From contig NZ_JADKYX010000029.1 of the NCBI RefSeq assembly GCF_016093545.1, forward strand, positions 1 to 64,000: 64,000 nt of DNA, read 5' to 3'. How positions within the stretch are numbered: the stretch's first letter is position 1; each line of letters begins with the position of its first letter. Source of the DNA: Massilia rhizosphaerae (GTDB lineage Bacteria > Pseudomonadota > Gammaproteobacteria > Burkholderiales > Burkholderiaceae_D). Position numbers and translations under genes: made by a program. Below the pieces are notes generated by a model that was not told where the DNA came from, did not search any database, and saw only the letters and a program-made list of their open reading frames with translations. Shown one piece after another: positions 8,396 to 17,109 of this stretch.

Positions 8396-9196
8396 ATGTC
8401 CGATATCCTGAACAAGATCCTCGACGTCAAAGCCACCGAGATCGCCGCCGCCAAGCAGCTGCGTGATTTCAACAGCCTGCGCCGCGACGTCGAAAGCGAT
8501 GCCGCCCTGCGCGCCGGCCTGCGCGGCTTCGAGGCCAGCCTGCGCCGCAACATAGCCGCGGGCCGCGCCGGCGTGATCGCCGAAGTGAAAAAGGCGTCGC
8601 CGTCGAAGGGCGTGCTGCGCGCCGACTTCCGTCCGGCCGAGATCGCGCAAAGCTATGCGGCGGGCGGCGCATCGTGCCTGTCAGTCCTGACCGACGTGCA
8701 ATTCTTCCAGGGCTCGCCCGAGTACCTGAAGCAGGCGCGCGCCGCGTGCGCCCTGCCCGTGATCCGCAAGGATTTCATCGTCGACCCGTACCAGGTGTAC
8801 GAAGCGCGCGCGATGGGCGCGGACGCGATCCTGCTGATCGTCGCCGCGCTGGACCATGGCCTGATGGCCGACCTGGAAGCGTGCGCCCGGGAACTCGGCA
8901 TGGATGTGCTGGTCGAAGTCCATGACGGCGACGAACTGGATGCAGCGTTGAAGCTCGAAACGCGCCTGCTGGGCATCAACAACCGCAACCTGCGCACTTT
9001 CGAGGTGACGCTGGACACGACCATCGGCCTGCTGCCGCGCATTCCGGCGGAGCGCCTCGTGGTCACCGAGTCCGGCATCCTGGCGCCCGCCGACGTCAAG
9101 CGCATGCGCGACGCCGACGTGCATGCGTTCCTGGTGGGCGAAGCGTTCATGCGCGCGCCCGATCCCGGCACGGAACTCAAGCGCTTATTTGACTGA
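8396..9196 (+). CDS. trpC: Indole-3-glycerol-phosphate synthase
   Basis: Closes the indole ring from CdRP, releasing CO2 and water, in tryptophan synthesis. The 266-aa TIM-barrel protein shows IAEVKKASPSKG with the catalytic lysines, GASCLSVLTD, RKDFIVDPYQVYEARAMGAD, LVEVHD, LGINNRNL and the phosphate-binding VTESGI and FLVGEAFM segments. It is a stand-alone TrpC, not fused to TrpF. trpF, trpB and trpA are not in the window and are probably elsewhere, which is common in this group. The stop is one base from the next gene. Confidence 0.95.
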   Translation: MSDILNKILDVKATEIAAAKQLRDFNSLRRDVESDAALRAGLRGFEASLRRNIAAGRAGVIAEVKKASPSKGVLRADFRPAEIAQSYAAGGASCLSVLTDVQFFQGSPEYLKQARAACALPVIRKDFIVDPYQVYEARAMGADAILLIVAALDHGLMADLEACARELGMDVLVEVHDGDELDAALKLETRLLGINNRNLRTFEVTLDTTIGLLPRIPAERLVVTESGILAPADVKRMRDADVHAFLVGEAFMRAPDPGTELKRLFD

Positions 9197-9197
9197 C

Positions 9198-9698
9198 ATG
9201 AAACCGATCATCCGCCCAGGCCTCGTTCTTATCATCTCGATCGCAGGCTTGAGCGGATGCTCGGGCGTGCGCACGGCCGCCAACGCCGTCACCTCCTCCG
9301 TCGAACACGTCGCCACGCGCATCTTCCACCCAGCCACACCGACTGCGCCCGTGCCCGCGGGCCTGGACGACTACAAGACCCAGGTCGCGCGCCGCGTGAC
9401 CGAACGCAATCCCGATCACGTCTACGCCGGCACATTGCCGCCGATGCTGCCGGCCATCGTCGTGCTCGAGATCACGGTCGACCGCGACGGCCAGCTGGCG
9501 GACGTCGAAGTCCAGCGCTCGCGCGATCCGGATGCCTCCGAGATAGCATTGACGTCGGTACGGCGCAGCTCGCCGCTGCCGCCGCCGCAGCAACTGGCGC
9601 AGGCCACGGGCAGGCTGACATTTTCCGAGACCTTTTTGTTTGCGGACAGCGAACGCTACCAGCTGCGCAGCCTGGCGGGGCCGCAGGCATCGGAATGA
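9198..9698 (+). CDS. Lipoprotein with TonB-C-like domain
   Basis: A 166-aa predicted lipoprotein: a signal segment, then a lipobox ending LSGC at about residue 18. The C-terminal half (AIVVLEITVDRDGQLADVEVQRSRD, then ALTSVRRSSPLPPP) resembles the TonB C-terminal fold, as found in many small periplasmic proteins. It lacks the membrane anchor plus Pro-rich spacer of a true TonB, so it is unlikely to energise receptors in the usual way. The start is one base after the trpC stop, so it is translated from the trp transcript, though a biochemical link to tryptophan is not evident. Confidence 0.7.
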   Translation: MKPIIRPGLVLIISIAGLSGCSGVRTAANAVTSSVEHVATRIFHPATPTAPVPAGLDDYKTQVARRVTERNPDHVYAGTLPPMLPAIVVLEITVDRDGQLADVEVQRSRDPDASEIALTSVRRSSPLPPPQQLAQATGRLTFSETFLFADSERYQLRSLAGPQASE

Positions 9699-9728
9699 CT
9701 GAGCGAAAGCTCACGAAGGCGCCCGCCC

Positions 9729-11549
9729 TCAGCTCGCGCTCGGCCGCTTGACCGCAAGCCCCTTGCGCGTGCCGGGCGCGACGGTCAGCTGGACGCACGG
9801 CACGCGATCGCCCTGCAACGTGACGTCGAACGACATCAGCTCGTCGCGGCGAAACGCGTGCACGGTCACCGCGTCGTCCACGCGGTAGCGCGCGAACAAT
9901 TGATCCAGGTTGGCCGGGTTGCCGTTCACGCGCAGGCCGTCCACGGCAATCAGGACGTCGCCCGCCGACAGGCCGGCCAGGTGCGCGGCACCGCCCTCGT
10001 GCACCTGGGTCAGCTTGACGCCGGCCGGGTCGCGGCCGATGCCGACGTCCAGCGACGGCTTGGCGTTCTTGCGCTCTTCCGTCACCTTCACGCCGAACGG
10101 GGCGTACAACTTGGCCAGCGGGATGTCTTCCGTGCCACGGATATAGCGGTCGAAGATGCTCTTGAGGCGCACGCCGCTCACCTCGTCGAACAGGCTTTCC
10201 ACGTCCTGTTCCGTCACGCCGCGCGCGCCGCCCTTGTAAAAATCGCGGCCGTAACGGTCCCACAGGGCCAGCATGATGTCGTCCAGCGACTTCGCGCCCT
10301 CCGTCTTGGCGCGGATCGTCAGGTCGAACGCGAGGCCGACGAGCGACCCCTTCGTGTAATAGCTGATGATGGCGTTCGGCGCGTTCTCGTCCTGGCGGTA
10401 ATACTTGCTCCAGGCGTCGAAGCTGGAATCGGCGATGCTCTGCTTCGTGCGGCCGGTACCGCGCAGAACGCTGCCCATGGTCTTGCCGAGCAACTTGAAG
10501 TACGTCGCCTCGCTGATGATCCCGCTGCGCACGAGCATCAGGTCGTCGTAATAGCTGGTAAAGCCTTCGAACAACCACAACAGGGGCGTGTAATTCTCGA
10601 CCTGCAGGTCGTACGGCGCGAAGACGGCCGGCTTGATGCGCTTGACGTTCCAGGTGTGGAAGTACTCGTGGCTGCACAGGCCCAGGAATTTGATATAGCC
10701 CTCGTTCGGCTCGGCCGTCTTGGGCGCCGCCGTCGTGGGCAGGTCGGTGCGCGCGCAGATCAGCGCCGTCGACGCGCGGTGTTCCAGGCCGCCGTAGCCG
10801 TCGCCGACGACCATCGTCAGGAACACGTAGCGGTCCATCGGCGCCTTTTTCGTCTTCGGTTCGAAGAACGCGATCTGGGTCTCGCAGATGGCTTTCAGGT
10901 CTTTTTCCAGGCGCGGCATGTCGAGGTTCGGCACGCGGCCCGTGATCACGATGTCGTGGCGGATCCCGTGCGCGGTGAATCCGCCCAGCGCGAACTCGCC
11001 CATCTCGACGGGATGGTCGACCAATTCGTCGTAGTCGCCTGCGGCGTACATCCCGAAGCCGTAGCGCTTGGCGCCCGCTTCCGGCAGCGCCGTGGCGACG
11101 CGCCAGCCGCGCGTGGCCGGATCCGCGGGACGCTGGATGTCGACCAGGTGCGGCCGCGCTTCCTGCCCGACGACGCGCAGGAACACGCTCGTGCCGTTGA
11201 AGAAGCCGTGGGTCTGGTCGAGGTGGGCGGCGCGTACCGACAGGTCCCACGCATAGACTTCGTACTGCACGGTGAGCGGCCCGGCGACGGGGGCGGCCTG
11301 CCACGAATGCTTGTCCAGCTTCGCGAGCCTGACCGTCGCGCCGCCCGCCTCGGCGCGGATGCGCACGATGTTGCGGGCGAACTCGCGGATCATGTAGCTG
11401 CCCGGGATCCAGGCCGGCAGCGCGAACACCTGCCCTTCCGGGCTGGGTTCAGCCACGGTGACGGTGACGTCGAACAGGTGCCCGGCCAGGTCCTTGGGGA
11501 CGATCGTGTACTGGATGGCCGGCGGCTGCTTCTGGGGTGCTTTTTTCAT
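9729..11549 (-). CDS. M61-family aminopeptidase with PDZ domain
   Basis: A 606-aa metallopeptidase of the M61 (glycyl aminopeptidase) family. The zinc site HEYFH is at residues 294-298 within LCSHEYFHTWNVKRIKP, preceded by the M61 N-terminal beta domain, which includes LPAWIPGSYMIREFARNI. The region VVGDGYGGLEHRAST (GGLEH) also matches the family. A PDZ domain follows near residues 490-570 (GGAAHLAGLSAGDVLIAVDGLRV). No signal peptide is evident, so it is probably cytoplasmic. It is convergent with the trp operon and lies apart from the molybdenum-enzyme genes upstream. Family assignment is firm; the physiological substrate is unknown. Confidence 0.9.
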   Translation of the reverse strand: MKKAPQKQPPAIQYTIVPKDLAGHLFDVTVTVAEPSPEGQVFALPAWIPGSYMIREFARNIVRIRAEAGGATVRLAKLDKHSWQAAPVAGPLTVQYEVYAWDLSVRAAHLDQTHGFFNGTSVFLRVVGQEARPHLVDIQRPADPATRGWRVATALPEAGAKRYGFGMYAAGDYDELVDHPVEMGEFALGGFTAHGIRHDIVITGRVPNLDMPRLEKDLKAICETQIAFFEPKTKKAPMDRYVFLTMVVGDGYGGLEHRASTALICARTDLPTTAAPKTAEPNEGYIKFLGLCSHEYFHTWNVKRIKPAVFAPYDLQVENYTPLLWLFEGFTSYYDDLMLVRSGIISEATYFKLLGKTMGSVLRGTGRTKQSIADSSFDAWSKYYRQDENAPNAIISYYTKGSLVGLAFDLTIRAKTEGAKSLDDIMLALWDRYGRDFYKGGARGVTEQDVESLFDEVSGVRLKSIFDRYIRGTEDIPLAKLYAPFGVKVTEERKNAKPSLDVGIGRDPAGVKLTQVHEGGAAHLAGLSAGDVLIAVDGLRVNGNPANLDQLFARYRVDDAVTVHAFRRDELMSFDVTLQGDRVPCVQLTVAPGTRKGLAVKRPSAS

Positions 11550-11626
11550 ATGGCGTGAACAATCTGTCTCCGATGCGCCGTAGTGTAATCGGATTTTTCA
11601 GAAATGAGGGTGTTCACACGGTAGCG

Positions 11627-12223
11627 TTACGTACCGGTCAAGTCGTCCGGCGTGTCGACGTCGCGGAAGATGCCGGGATCGCGGACCGGCACTTCCGTCA
11701 CCGGGCAGGTGCGCAGGAGGCGGCGCGCGCCCTCGTCGCCGGAGAGGGCCAGCAGCGCGTCCAGGTGGAGCGCGCCGAAACCGACCGGATTGCCGCGCCG
11801 GCCATCCATGACGGGTGCCGCGACGTCCGCGCCGGCCGCCAGCGCAGCGGCCAGCGCCCGCACCGTGGACACCTCGACGTAAGGCATGTCGCCCAGCGCC
11901 ACCAGCCAGGCTTGCGGCCGCGGCGCCATGGCCAGCGAATGGCGGATGGCGTGCGTGAGCGACGCCGCCATGCCGCTGTCGGCGTCCGGGCACACCGTCA
12001 CGTCGCAACCCAGCGCCGCCAGTCGTGCGCCGACGCCGCCGTCGCCGGGCGGCACGACGGCCACGACGCGGGACACGGCCGCCAGCAGCGTGCGCGCGCT
12101 GGCCACGACGACGGGGTCGGGTCCCGCCAGCGGCTGCAGCAGCTTATTGCGCAGCCCCTGCGGATCGAAGCGGCGCCCCCGGCCGGCGGCCAACAGGATG
12201 CCTACCGGCGCGGCCAGGGACAC
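11627..12223 (-). CDS. MocA-type molybdopterin nucleotidyltransferase
   Basis: Likely attaches CMP to molybdopterin, giving the MCD cofactor used by xanthine-oxidase-family enzymes. The ~198-aa product begins SLAAPVGILLAAGRGRRFDPQG, the NTP-transferase loop, and has NKLLQPL, LVALGDMPYV and RGNPVGFG, all typical of the MocA/MobA family. There is no ATG: GTG at 12223 or TTG at 12229 (the latter overlapping the iorB stop as TTGA) are the candidate starts. It directly follows the molybdenum hydroxylase large subunit on the same strand, which favours MocA over the MobA (GTP) branch. Confidence 0.82.
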   Translation of the reverse strand: MSLAAPVGILLAAGRGRRFDPQGLRNKLLQPLAGPDPVVVASARTLLAAVSRVVAVVPPGDGGVGARLAALGCDVTVCPDADSGMAASLTHAIRHSLAMAPRPQAWLVALGDMPYVEVSTVRALAAALAAGADVAAPVMDGRRGNPVGFGALHLDALLALSGDEGARRLLRTCPVTEVPVRDPGIFRDVDTPDDLTGT

Positions 12224-12225
12224 GC

Positions 12226-14442
12226 TCAAGCCGCCGCCAGGTCGAACGGCAGCTTGCGCAGGCGCTTGCCGGTCAGCTGGAACACGGCGTTCGCGAGCGC
12301 CGGCGCCAGCGGCGGCAGGCCCGGCTCGCCGATGCCGGTCGGCGCATCCTGCGACGGCACGATGTGCACGTCGATGTGCGGCATGTCGTTCATGCGCGCC
12401 ACCGTGTAGTCGTTGAAGTTGCTCTGCTCGACGACGCCGTCCTTGAGCGTGATGCGCGCACCCGGCAAGGTCGTGCCGAGGCCCATCAGCGCCGCGCCCT
12501 GGATCTGGGCTTCGATGGACATCGGGTTGACGGGCAGGTTGCAGTGCACGGCGGCCGTGACCTTGTGCACCTTCGGCACGCCGTCGACGATGGACGCCTC
12601 GACGACGTAGGCGACGATCGTGTTGAACGCCTCGTGCAGCGCCACGCCGTACGCATGGCCTTTCGGCAGCGTCTTCTTGCCGTAGCCGGATTGCGCCACG
12701 GCGAGGTCCAGCGCCGCGTGATGGCGCACGTGCTTCGCGTCGATCAGCTTCTTGCGGTACGCGACCGGATCCTGCCCCGCCGCGTGCGCGGCTTCGTCGA
12801 TCAGCGTCTCCATCACGAACGCCGTGTGCGTGGAACCGACGGAGCGCCACCACAGTACGGGCACGTTGGCCTTGACGGCGTGCGCCGTCAGGTTCAGCGG
12901 CACGTCGTACGGTTCGCCCATGCCTTCGACCATCGTGCTGTCGACGCCGTTCTTGACCATGAACGGCTCGAACGAGGTGCCGGCCATGATCGACTGGCCG
13001 ACGATCGCGTGGTCCCAGGCGACGATGTTACCGTCGGCGTTCAGGCCGATGTCGGCGCGGTGCACGTGCGACGGCCGGTAGTAGCCGCCGCGGACGTCGT
13101 CCTCGCGGCTCCAGATCAACTTGACCGGACCGGCATGGCCCGCGGCCTTGTACGCCTTGGCCACGTGAGCCGCTTCCACCACGAAGTCCGACGTGGGCGT
13201 GGCGCGCCGGCCGAAGCCGCCGCCCGCCATCATCGTATTCAACGTCACCTGCTCGGGCTTGAGGCCGACCACCGCGGCGGCCGCCGCCTGGTCGATGCCC
13301 TGGAACTGCGAGCCGACCCACAAGGTGCACGCGTCGTCCTTCAAGTCGACCGTGCAGTTGATCGGCTCCATCGGCGCGTGCGCCAGGTAGGGGAATTCGT
13401 AGACGGCCGAGATTTTCTTCGCGGCGCCGGCCAGCTTCGACGTGTCGGCCTTGCGCGCGACGGTGCCCGGCGTCTTCGCCAGCGCGGCGAACTGCGCCAG
13501 CTGCTTTGCGCTGTCGACTTTTTCGAGGGCGCCCGTGTTCCACTCGACGGCGAGCAGGTCGCGCGCCTGTTTCGCGGGCCAGTAGCCGTCGGCGATGACG
13601 GCCACGCCGCTGCCGCCGCGGTCCACCGGAATCTCCAGCACGGCGATCACGCCGCGCACGGCCTTCGCTTTCGCGGCGTCGAACTTCGCGACCTTCGCGC
13701 CGAACACGGGCGGATGCGCGACGACGGCCACCTTGGTGCCGGCCGGCTTGACGTCCAGGCCGAACTGCTGGCGGCCCGTCGACTTGGCGCGGGCGTCCAG
13801 GCGCGGCATCGGTTTGCCGATGTAGCGGAACGCCTTCTGGTCCTTCAACGTGACGGTCTGCGGCACCGGCTGCGCCATCGCCGCTTCGGCCAGGGAACCG
13901 TAGGTCGCCTTGCGGCCCGCGGGACCGTAGACGACGCCCTGCGCCGTGCGGCACTGGGACGGATCCACCTTCCACTGCTTGGCGGCGGCGGCGACCAGCA
14001 TCGCGCGGGCGCGGGCGCCCACTTCGCGGTACTGCGTGAACGAGTGGGCGATGGTGCCCGAACCGCCCGTGATCTGGATGCCGAGCACCGGGTCCTTGTA
14101 CACGTCGCCGGCGGGCGCCAGTTCGGCGCGCATCTGGCGCCAGTCGGCATCCAGCTCGTCCGCGATCACCATCGGCAGGCCCGTGTGCACGCCCTGGCCG
14201 AATTCGAGGCGGTTGACGATCACGGTCACCGTGTTGTCCGGCGCCACGCGCAGGAAGGCGTTCGGGGCGTACACCGTCGGCTTGGCAGCGTCCGCGGCGC
14301 GCGCGATGCGGCCGCCGGCCGGCAGCACGAAGCCGAGGACGAGGCCACCGGTGGCGGCGGCGCCCGCTTTCAGGAAACCGCGGCGGGAAGTCGGGACGGA
14401 GCGTGCGCCGGCTACCGTTTTGTGCATCAGGTCGAATCGCAT
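12226..14442 (-). CDS. Molybdenum hydroxylase large subunit (IorB-like, Tat-exported)
   Basis: A 738-aa catalytic subunit of the aldehyde/isoquinoline oxidoreductase type (xanthine oxidase family). It starts with a twin-arginine signal (TSRRGFLKAGAAATGG), so it is exported folded with its cofactor. The MoCo-binding loop MAGGGFGRRATPTSD and the catalytic glutamate in TGIGEPGLPPLAPALANAVF near the C-terminus are present. The start at 14442 has AAGGAGG upstream. The small [2Fe-2S] subunit is encoded 10 bp upstream and MocA directly downstream, making a three-gene unit. The substrate is unknown; similarity to isoquinoline 1-oxidoreductase is at family level only. Confidence 0.88.
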   Translation of the reverse strand: MRFDLMHKTVAGARSVPTSRRGFLKAGAAATGGLVLGFVLPAGGRIARAADAAKPTVYAPNAFLRVAPDNTVTVIVNRLEFGQGVHTGLPMVIADELDADWRQMRAELAPAGDVYKDPVLGIQITGGSGTIAHSFTQYREVGARARAMLVAAAAKQWKVDPSQCRTAQGVVYGPAGRKATYGSLAEAAMAQPVPQTVTLKDQKAFRYIGKPMPRLDARAKSTGRQQFGLDVKPAGTKVAVVAHPPVFGAKVAKFDAAKAKAVRGVIAVLEIPVDRGGSGVAVIADGYWPAKQARDLLAVEWNTGALEKVDSAKQLAQFAALAKTPGTVARKADTSKLAGAAKKISAVYEFPYLAHAPMEPINCTVDLKDDACTLWVGSQFQGIDQAAAAAVVGLKPEQVTLNTMMAGGGFGRRATPTSDFVVEAAHVAKAYKAAGHAGPVKLIWSREDDVRGGYYRPSHVHRADIGLNADGNIVAWDHAIVGQSIMAGTSFEPFMVKNGVDSTMVEGMGEPYDVPLNLTAHAVKANVPVLWWRSVGSTHTAFVMETLIDEAAHAAGQDPVAYRKKLIDAKHVRHHAALDLAVAQSGYGKKTLPKGHAYGVALHEAFNTIVAYVVEASIVDGVPKVHKVTAAVHCNLPVNPMSIEAQIQGAALMGLGTTLPGARITLKDGVVEQSNFNDYTVARMNDMPHIDVHIVPSQDAPTGIGEPGLPPLAPALANAVFQLTGKRLRKLPFDLAAA

Positions 14443-14452
14443 GCGGGCCTCC

Positions 14453-14911
14453 TTACGCCAGGGTCTTGGCGGCATCCTTGATGGCCGCGCGGATGCGTTG
14501 GTAGGTGCCGCAGCGGCAGATGTTGCCGCTCATGGCGTTGTCGATGTCGGTGTCCGTCGGCGTCTTGTTCACGCGCAGCAGCGCGGTGGCGCTCATCACC
14601 TGGCCGCTCTGGCAATAGCCGCACTGCGGCACGTCATGCTTGACCCATGCGTCCTGCACGGCCTTGCCGACCTTGTCGGTTTCCATCGCTTCGATGGTCG
14701 TGATCTTGTGGCCGACGGCGGCGGAGATGGGCGTGACGCAGGAACGGATCGCCTGGCCGTCCAGGTGCACGGTGCACGCGCCGCACAGGGCGGCGCCGCA
14801 GCCGAACTTGGTGCCGGTCATGTCGAGGTTGTCGCGCAGCGTCCACAGGATGGGCGTGGAGGGGTCGGCGTCGACCTGGACGTCGCGCCCGTTGATGTTC
14901 AAAGCGATCAT
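14453..14911 (-). CDS. [2Fe-2S] small subunit of molybdenum hydroxylase (IorA-like)
   Basis: A 152-aa electron-transfer subunit with two iron-sulfur clusters. The N-terminal plant-ferredoxin-type domain has KFGCGAALCGACTVHLDG and a further Cys in IRSC; the C-terminal alpha-helical domain has CGYCQSGQ and ICRCGTY. The start at 14911 follows AAGGGAGAAG. It pairs with the large subunit encoded 10 bp downstream; in this family the small subunit passes electrons from the molybdenum site to an external acceptor, often a cytochrome c. Confidence 0.93.
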   Translation of the reverse strand: MIALNINGRDVQVDADPSTPILWTLRDNLDMTGTKFGCGAALCGACTVHLDGQAIRSCVTPISAAVGHKITTIEAMETDKVGKAVQDAWVKHDVPQCGYCQSGQVMSATALLRVNKTPTDTDIDNAMSGNICRCGTYQRIRAAIKDAAKTLA

Positions 14912-14964
14912 GGCTTCTCCCTTGTTTTGGTGTCGTTGTTGCGTCTTGCGTGAGGTGAACGTCA

Positions 14965-15049
14965 TGGTGGGCACGTTTCATTTGAGGCCCCCGGCCTCAA
15001 ATGCCCACCCTACGCAAAAACATGTAGGGTGGGCGGCCCTCCGCCCACC
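14965..15049. repeat. Nested inverted repeats, intergenic REP-like element
   Basis: Several inverted repeats are packed together. TTTGAGGCC/GGCCTCAAA lies at 14981-14989 and 14993-15001. GCCCACCCTAC/GTAGGGTGGGC lies at 15003-15013 and 15024-15034. GGTGGGCGG/CCGCCCACC at 15028-15036 and 15041-15049 competes with the previous stem. The outer ends also match (GGTGGGC near 14966 with GCCCACC at 15043-15049). It lies between the molybdenum-enzyme operon and dsbC, outside coding sequence. The form suggests a short dispersed repeat rather than a terminator, since no T-run follows. Confidence 0.65.
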
Positions 15050-15071
15050 AAACGTCTGCGTCACTGCGGCG

Positions 15072-15096
15072 AAAAAAGCCCGGCGGTGCCGGGCTT
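15072..15096 (-). terminator. Rho-independent terminator of dsbC
   Basis: Read on the minus strand, AAGCCCGGC (15088-15096) and GCCGGGCTT (15076-15084) form a perfect 9-bp stem with a 3-nt loop, followed by a T-run (complement of the A-run at 15072-15077). It begins 3 bp past the dsbC stop. Confidence 0.88.
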
Positions 15097-15099
15097 CGC

Positions 15100-15822
15100 T
15101 TATTGCTTGAGAGACGCCAATTTGGCCTCGAGCGTCTTCTGGTCGACGGCGCCCGGGATCCGGCTGCCGTCGGAGAAGAAGATCGCGGGCGTGCCCGTGA
15201 TGTGCAGTTTCTGGCCGAGCGCCAGCACCTTCTCGTTCGGCGTTTCGCAGCTCGCGGGCGCGGCCGGTGCCGGTTTGCCGTAGACCATCCAGTCTTCCCA
15301 GGCCTTGGCGCGGTCCGGCGAGCACCACACGTTCTTCGACTTCTGGAACGAGTCCGGCGCCAGGATGTTGTACATGAACGTGTAGATCGTCACGTTGTCC
15401 ATGTTCTTCAGCGTCGTCTGGCGCAGGCGCTTGCAATAGCCGCAGTTCGGGTCTTCGAAGACGGCGATCACGCGCTTGCCGTCGCCCTTGACCTGCTTGA
15501 TCGCTTCGTTCAGCGGCAGGTCGGAGAACTTGATCTTGTTGATGTCGTCGATGCGCTCGCGCGTCAGGTCGCGCGTCGTCTTCGCATCGTAGACGTGGCC
15601 GATGATCAGGTATTCGCCCTTCTTGTCCGTGTACATGATGTCGCCGGCGACACGCAATTCGTACAGGCCGGCATACGGCGTTTCCTTGATCGATTCGATC
15701 TTGGCGCCGCCCAGGCGCGGCTCGATCGCCTTCCTGATATTGGTTTCGACCGAATTCTGCGCGCCGACGCACGACGTCATCAAGCCGGTCGCCAGCAGGA
15801 CGGCGAGCTTCGTTTTACCCAT
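15100..15822 (-). CDS. dsbC: Periplasmic disulfide isomerase DsbC
   Basis: Rearranges wrong disulfide bonds in exported proteins; homodimeric, kept reduced by DsbD. The 240-aa protein has a signal peptide (MGKTKLAVLLATGLMTS), an N-terminal dimerisation domain (about residues 25-85) and a thioredoxin-like domain with C127-G-Y-C130 in FEDPNCGYCKRL and the cis-Pro loop ITGTPAIFF. The start at 15822 follows AAGGAAA. It lies 29 bp after the UbiH-family gene and has its own terminator, so the two are likely co-transcribed. Confidence 0.93.
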   Translation of the reverse strand: MGKTKLAVLLATGLMTSCVGAQNSVETNIRKAIEPRLGGAKIESIKETPYAGLYELRVAGDIMYTDKKGEYLIIGHVYDAKTTRDLTRERIDDINKIKFSDLPLNEAIKQVKGDGKRVIAVFEDPNCGYCKRLRQTTLKNMDNVTIYTFMYNILAPDSFQKSKNVWCSPDRAKAWEDWMVYGKPAPAAPASCETPNEKVLALGQKLHITGTPAIFFSDGSRIPGAVDQKTLEAKLASLKQ

Positions 15823-15851
15823 GTGTATGGTTTCCTTAAAGATTTGGCACG

Positions 15852-17096
15852 TCACCTGCCCATCGCATGGGCGATCAGCCGTCGCTTGACCAAGGGCAAC
15901 TTATCCAGCAAGTTTAATCCGAAATTGCGAACCACGCGCACCGGCTCCAGGTTTGCGCCGAAAAGACGCTCCAGGCCATCCGTGGCGAGTTGCATCAGCA
16001 TCACATCCTCCTTGCGCGCTCTAGCATAGCGCGCCAGCACGCGCTCGTCGCCGATGCCTTGATGCGCATCGCGCGCGGCGATCGTGTCCAGCAGGTCGAC
16101 GATGTCCCCGAAGCCGAGGTTCATGCCGTGCCCGGCCAGCGGGTGCACGGCGTGGGCGGCGTCGCCGACGAGCGCCACGCGCGGCGCTGTGAGCGCATGC
16201 GGACGCACGAGCGCCAGCGGGATCGCCTTGACAGCTTCCGGCAGCAACGGCTTCAACAGCCCCAACTTGTCGTCCGCATACTCGCCCAGGCGGATCGCCA
16301 GCTCGCCCAGCGATTCGCTCATGATGGTATCGGCCAGCGTCTCGGGCGCCGACCACACGAGGGACACCTTGTCGCCCGGCAGCGGCAGCAGCGCGATAAT
16401 GCCGTCCTTGCACGTGAACCATTGATAAGCCACGTTGTGATGGGGCTTTTCGCACGAGAAATTGGTCACGATGCCGCGCTGGTGGTAGGAGCGGTAATCG
16501 ATGCCGATGTCGCACTGTCCGCGCACCCACGACTCGCGCCCGTCCGCGCCGACCAGCAGCTGGGCCGCGAGGACCCTGCCGTCTTCCAGCTCGACCTCGA
16601 CGTCGTCCGCGCCGTTCACGATGCGGCAGGCGCGTCCGGCGACGGTCTCGACGTTCTGGGCAAAGCGCAGCGCGGCGTCGAGCGCCTGGTTCAGGTTGCT
16701 GTCCTCGACGATCCACGCCAGCGTGCCCGCATGGGCGCCGAACGCGTCGAAGCCGAGATGGCCGCCCCGCTCGCCATCGCCCTGCACGTCCATCGCATCG
16801 ACGGGCGCGACGCGCGCCATGTCGAGCGCCCCCCAGACCTTGAGCGACGACAACAGCGTATGCGCCGTGTGGTTGAGCGCATACACGCGCACGTCCCAGG
16901 GCTTGTCGGCGCCGGACGCCGCGGACGCTTGCGGCGCATCCGGGCGCGCGGGCGGGACGAGCAGCGTGACGCTGTGCCCGGCTTGCGACAGACCCAGCGC
17001 CGCCGTCTTGGCGATGGCGCCATTGCCGACGATGCAGACGTCGCTGCGGCGGGCGACGTTATGACGATGTGCGGAGGAATTGGTTTGTGTGCTCAT
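15852..17096 (-). CDS. UbiH/UbiF/Coq6-family FAD monooxygenase
   Basis: A 414-aa flavoprotein hydroxylase probably acting in ubiquinone synthesis. The N-terminal dinucleotide-binding fold is DVCIVGNGAIAKTAALGLSQAG, and the FAD-ribityl motif VALVGDAAHAVHPLAGHGMNLGFGD, characteristic of the UbiH/COQ6 family, lies near residue 300. Which ring position it hydroxylates cannot be told from sequence. An ATG three codons upstream (17105) is an alternative start; ATG 17096 was chosen since a TATAAT box at 17104-17109 would overlap the longer one. Operon partner: dsbC. Confidence 0.86.
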   Translation of the reverse strand: MSTQTNSSAHRHNVARRSDVCIVGNGAIAKTAALGLSQAGHSVTLLVPPARPDAPQASAASGADKPWDVRVYALNHTAHTLLSSLKVWGALDMARVAPVDAMDVQGDGERGGHLGFDAFGAHAGTLAWIVEDSNLNQALDAALRFAQNVETVAGRACRIVNGADDVEVELEDGRVLAAQLLVGADGRESWVRGQCDIGIDYRSYHQRGIVTNFSCEKPHHNVAYQWFTCKDGIIALLPLPGDKVSLVWSAPETLADTIMSESLGELAIRLGEYADDKLGLLKPLLPEAVKAIPLALVRPHALTAPRVALVGDAAHAVHPLAGHGMNLGFGDIVDLLDTIAARDAHQGIGDERVLARYARARKEDVMLMQLATDGLERLFGANLEPVRVVRNFGLNLLDKLPLVKRRLIAHAMGR

Positions 17097-17103
17097 GACA
17101 CAC

Positions 17104-17109
17104 ATTATA
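17104..17109 (-). promoter_or_regulatory. -10 box abutting the UbiH-family start
   Basis: The minus strand reads TATAAT only 7 bp before the ATG at 17096. Transcription would begin almost at the start codon, giving a leaderless or near-leaderless mRNA. No good -35 hexamer is visible 16-18 bp upstream, so the prediction rests on the perfect -10 alone. Confidence 0.4.

Noticed and set aside
9700..9713. TGAGC-GAAA-GCTCA hairpin as a terminator between the trp cluster and the M61 gene
   Set aside because: Only 5 bp with no T-run on either strand.
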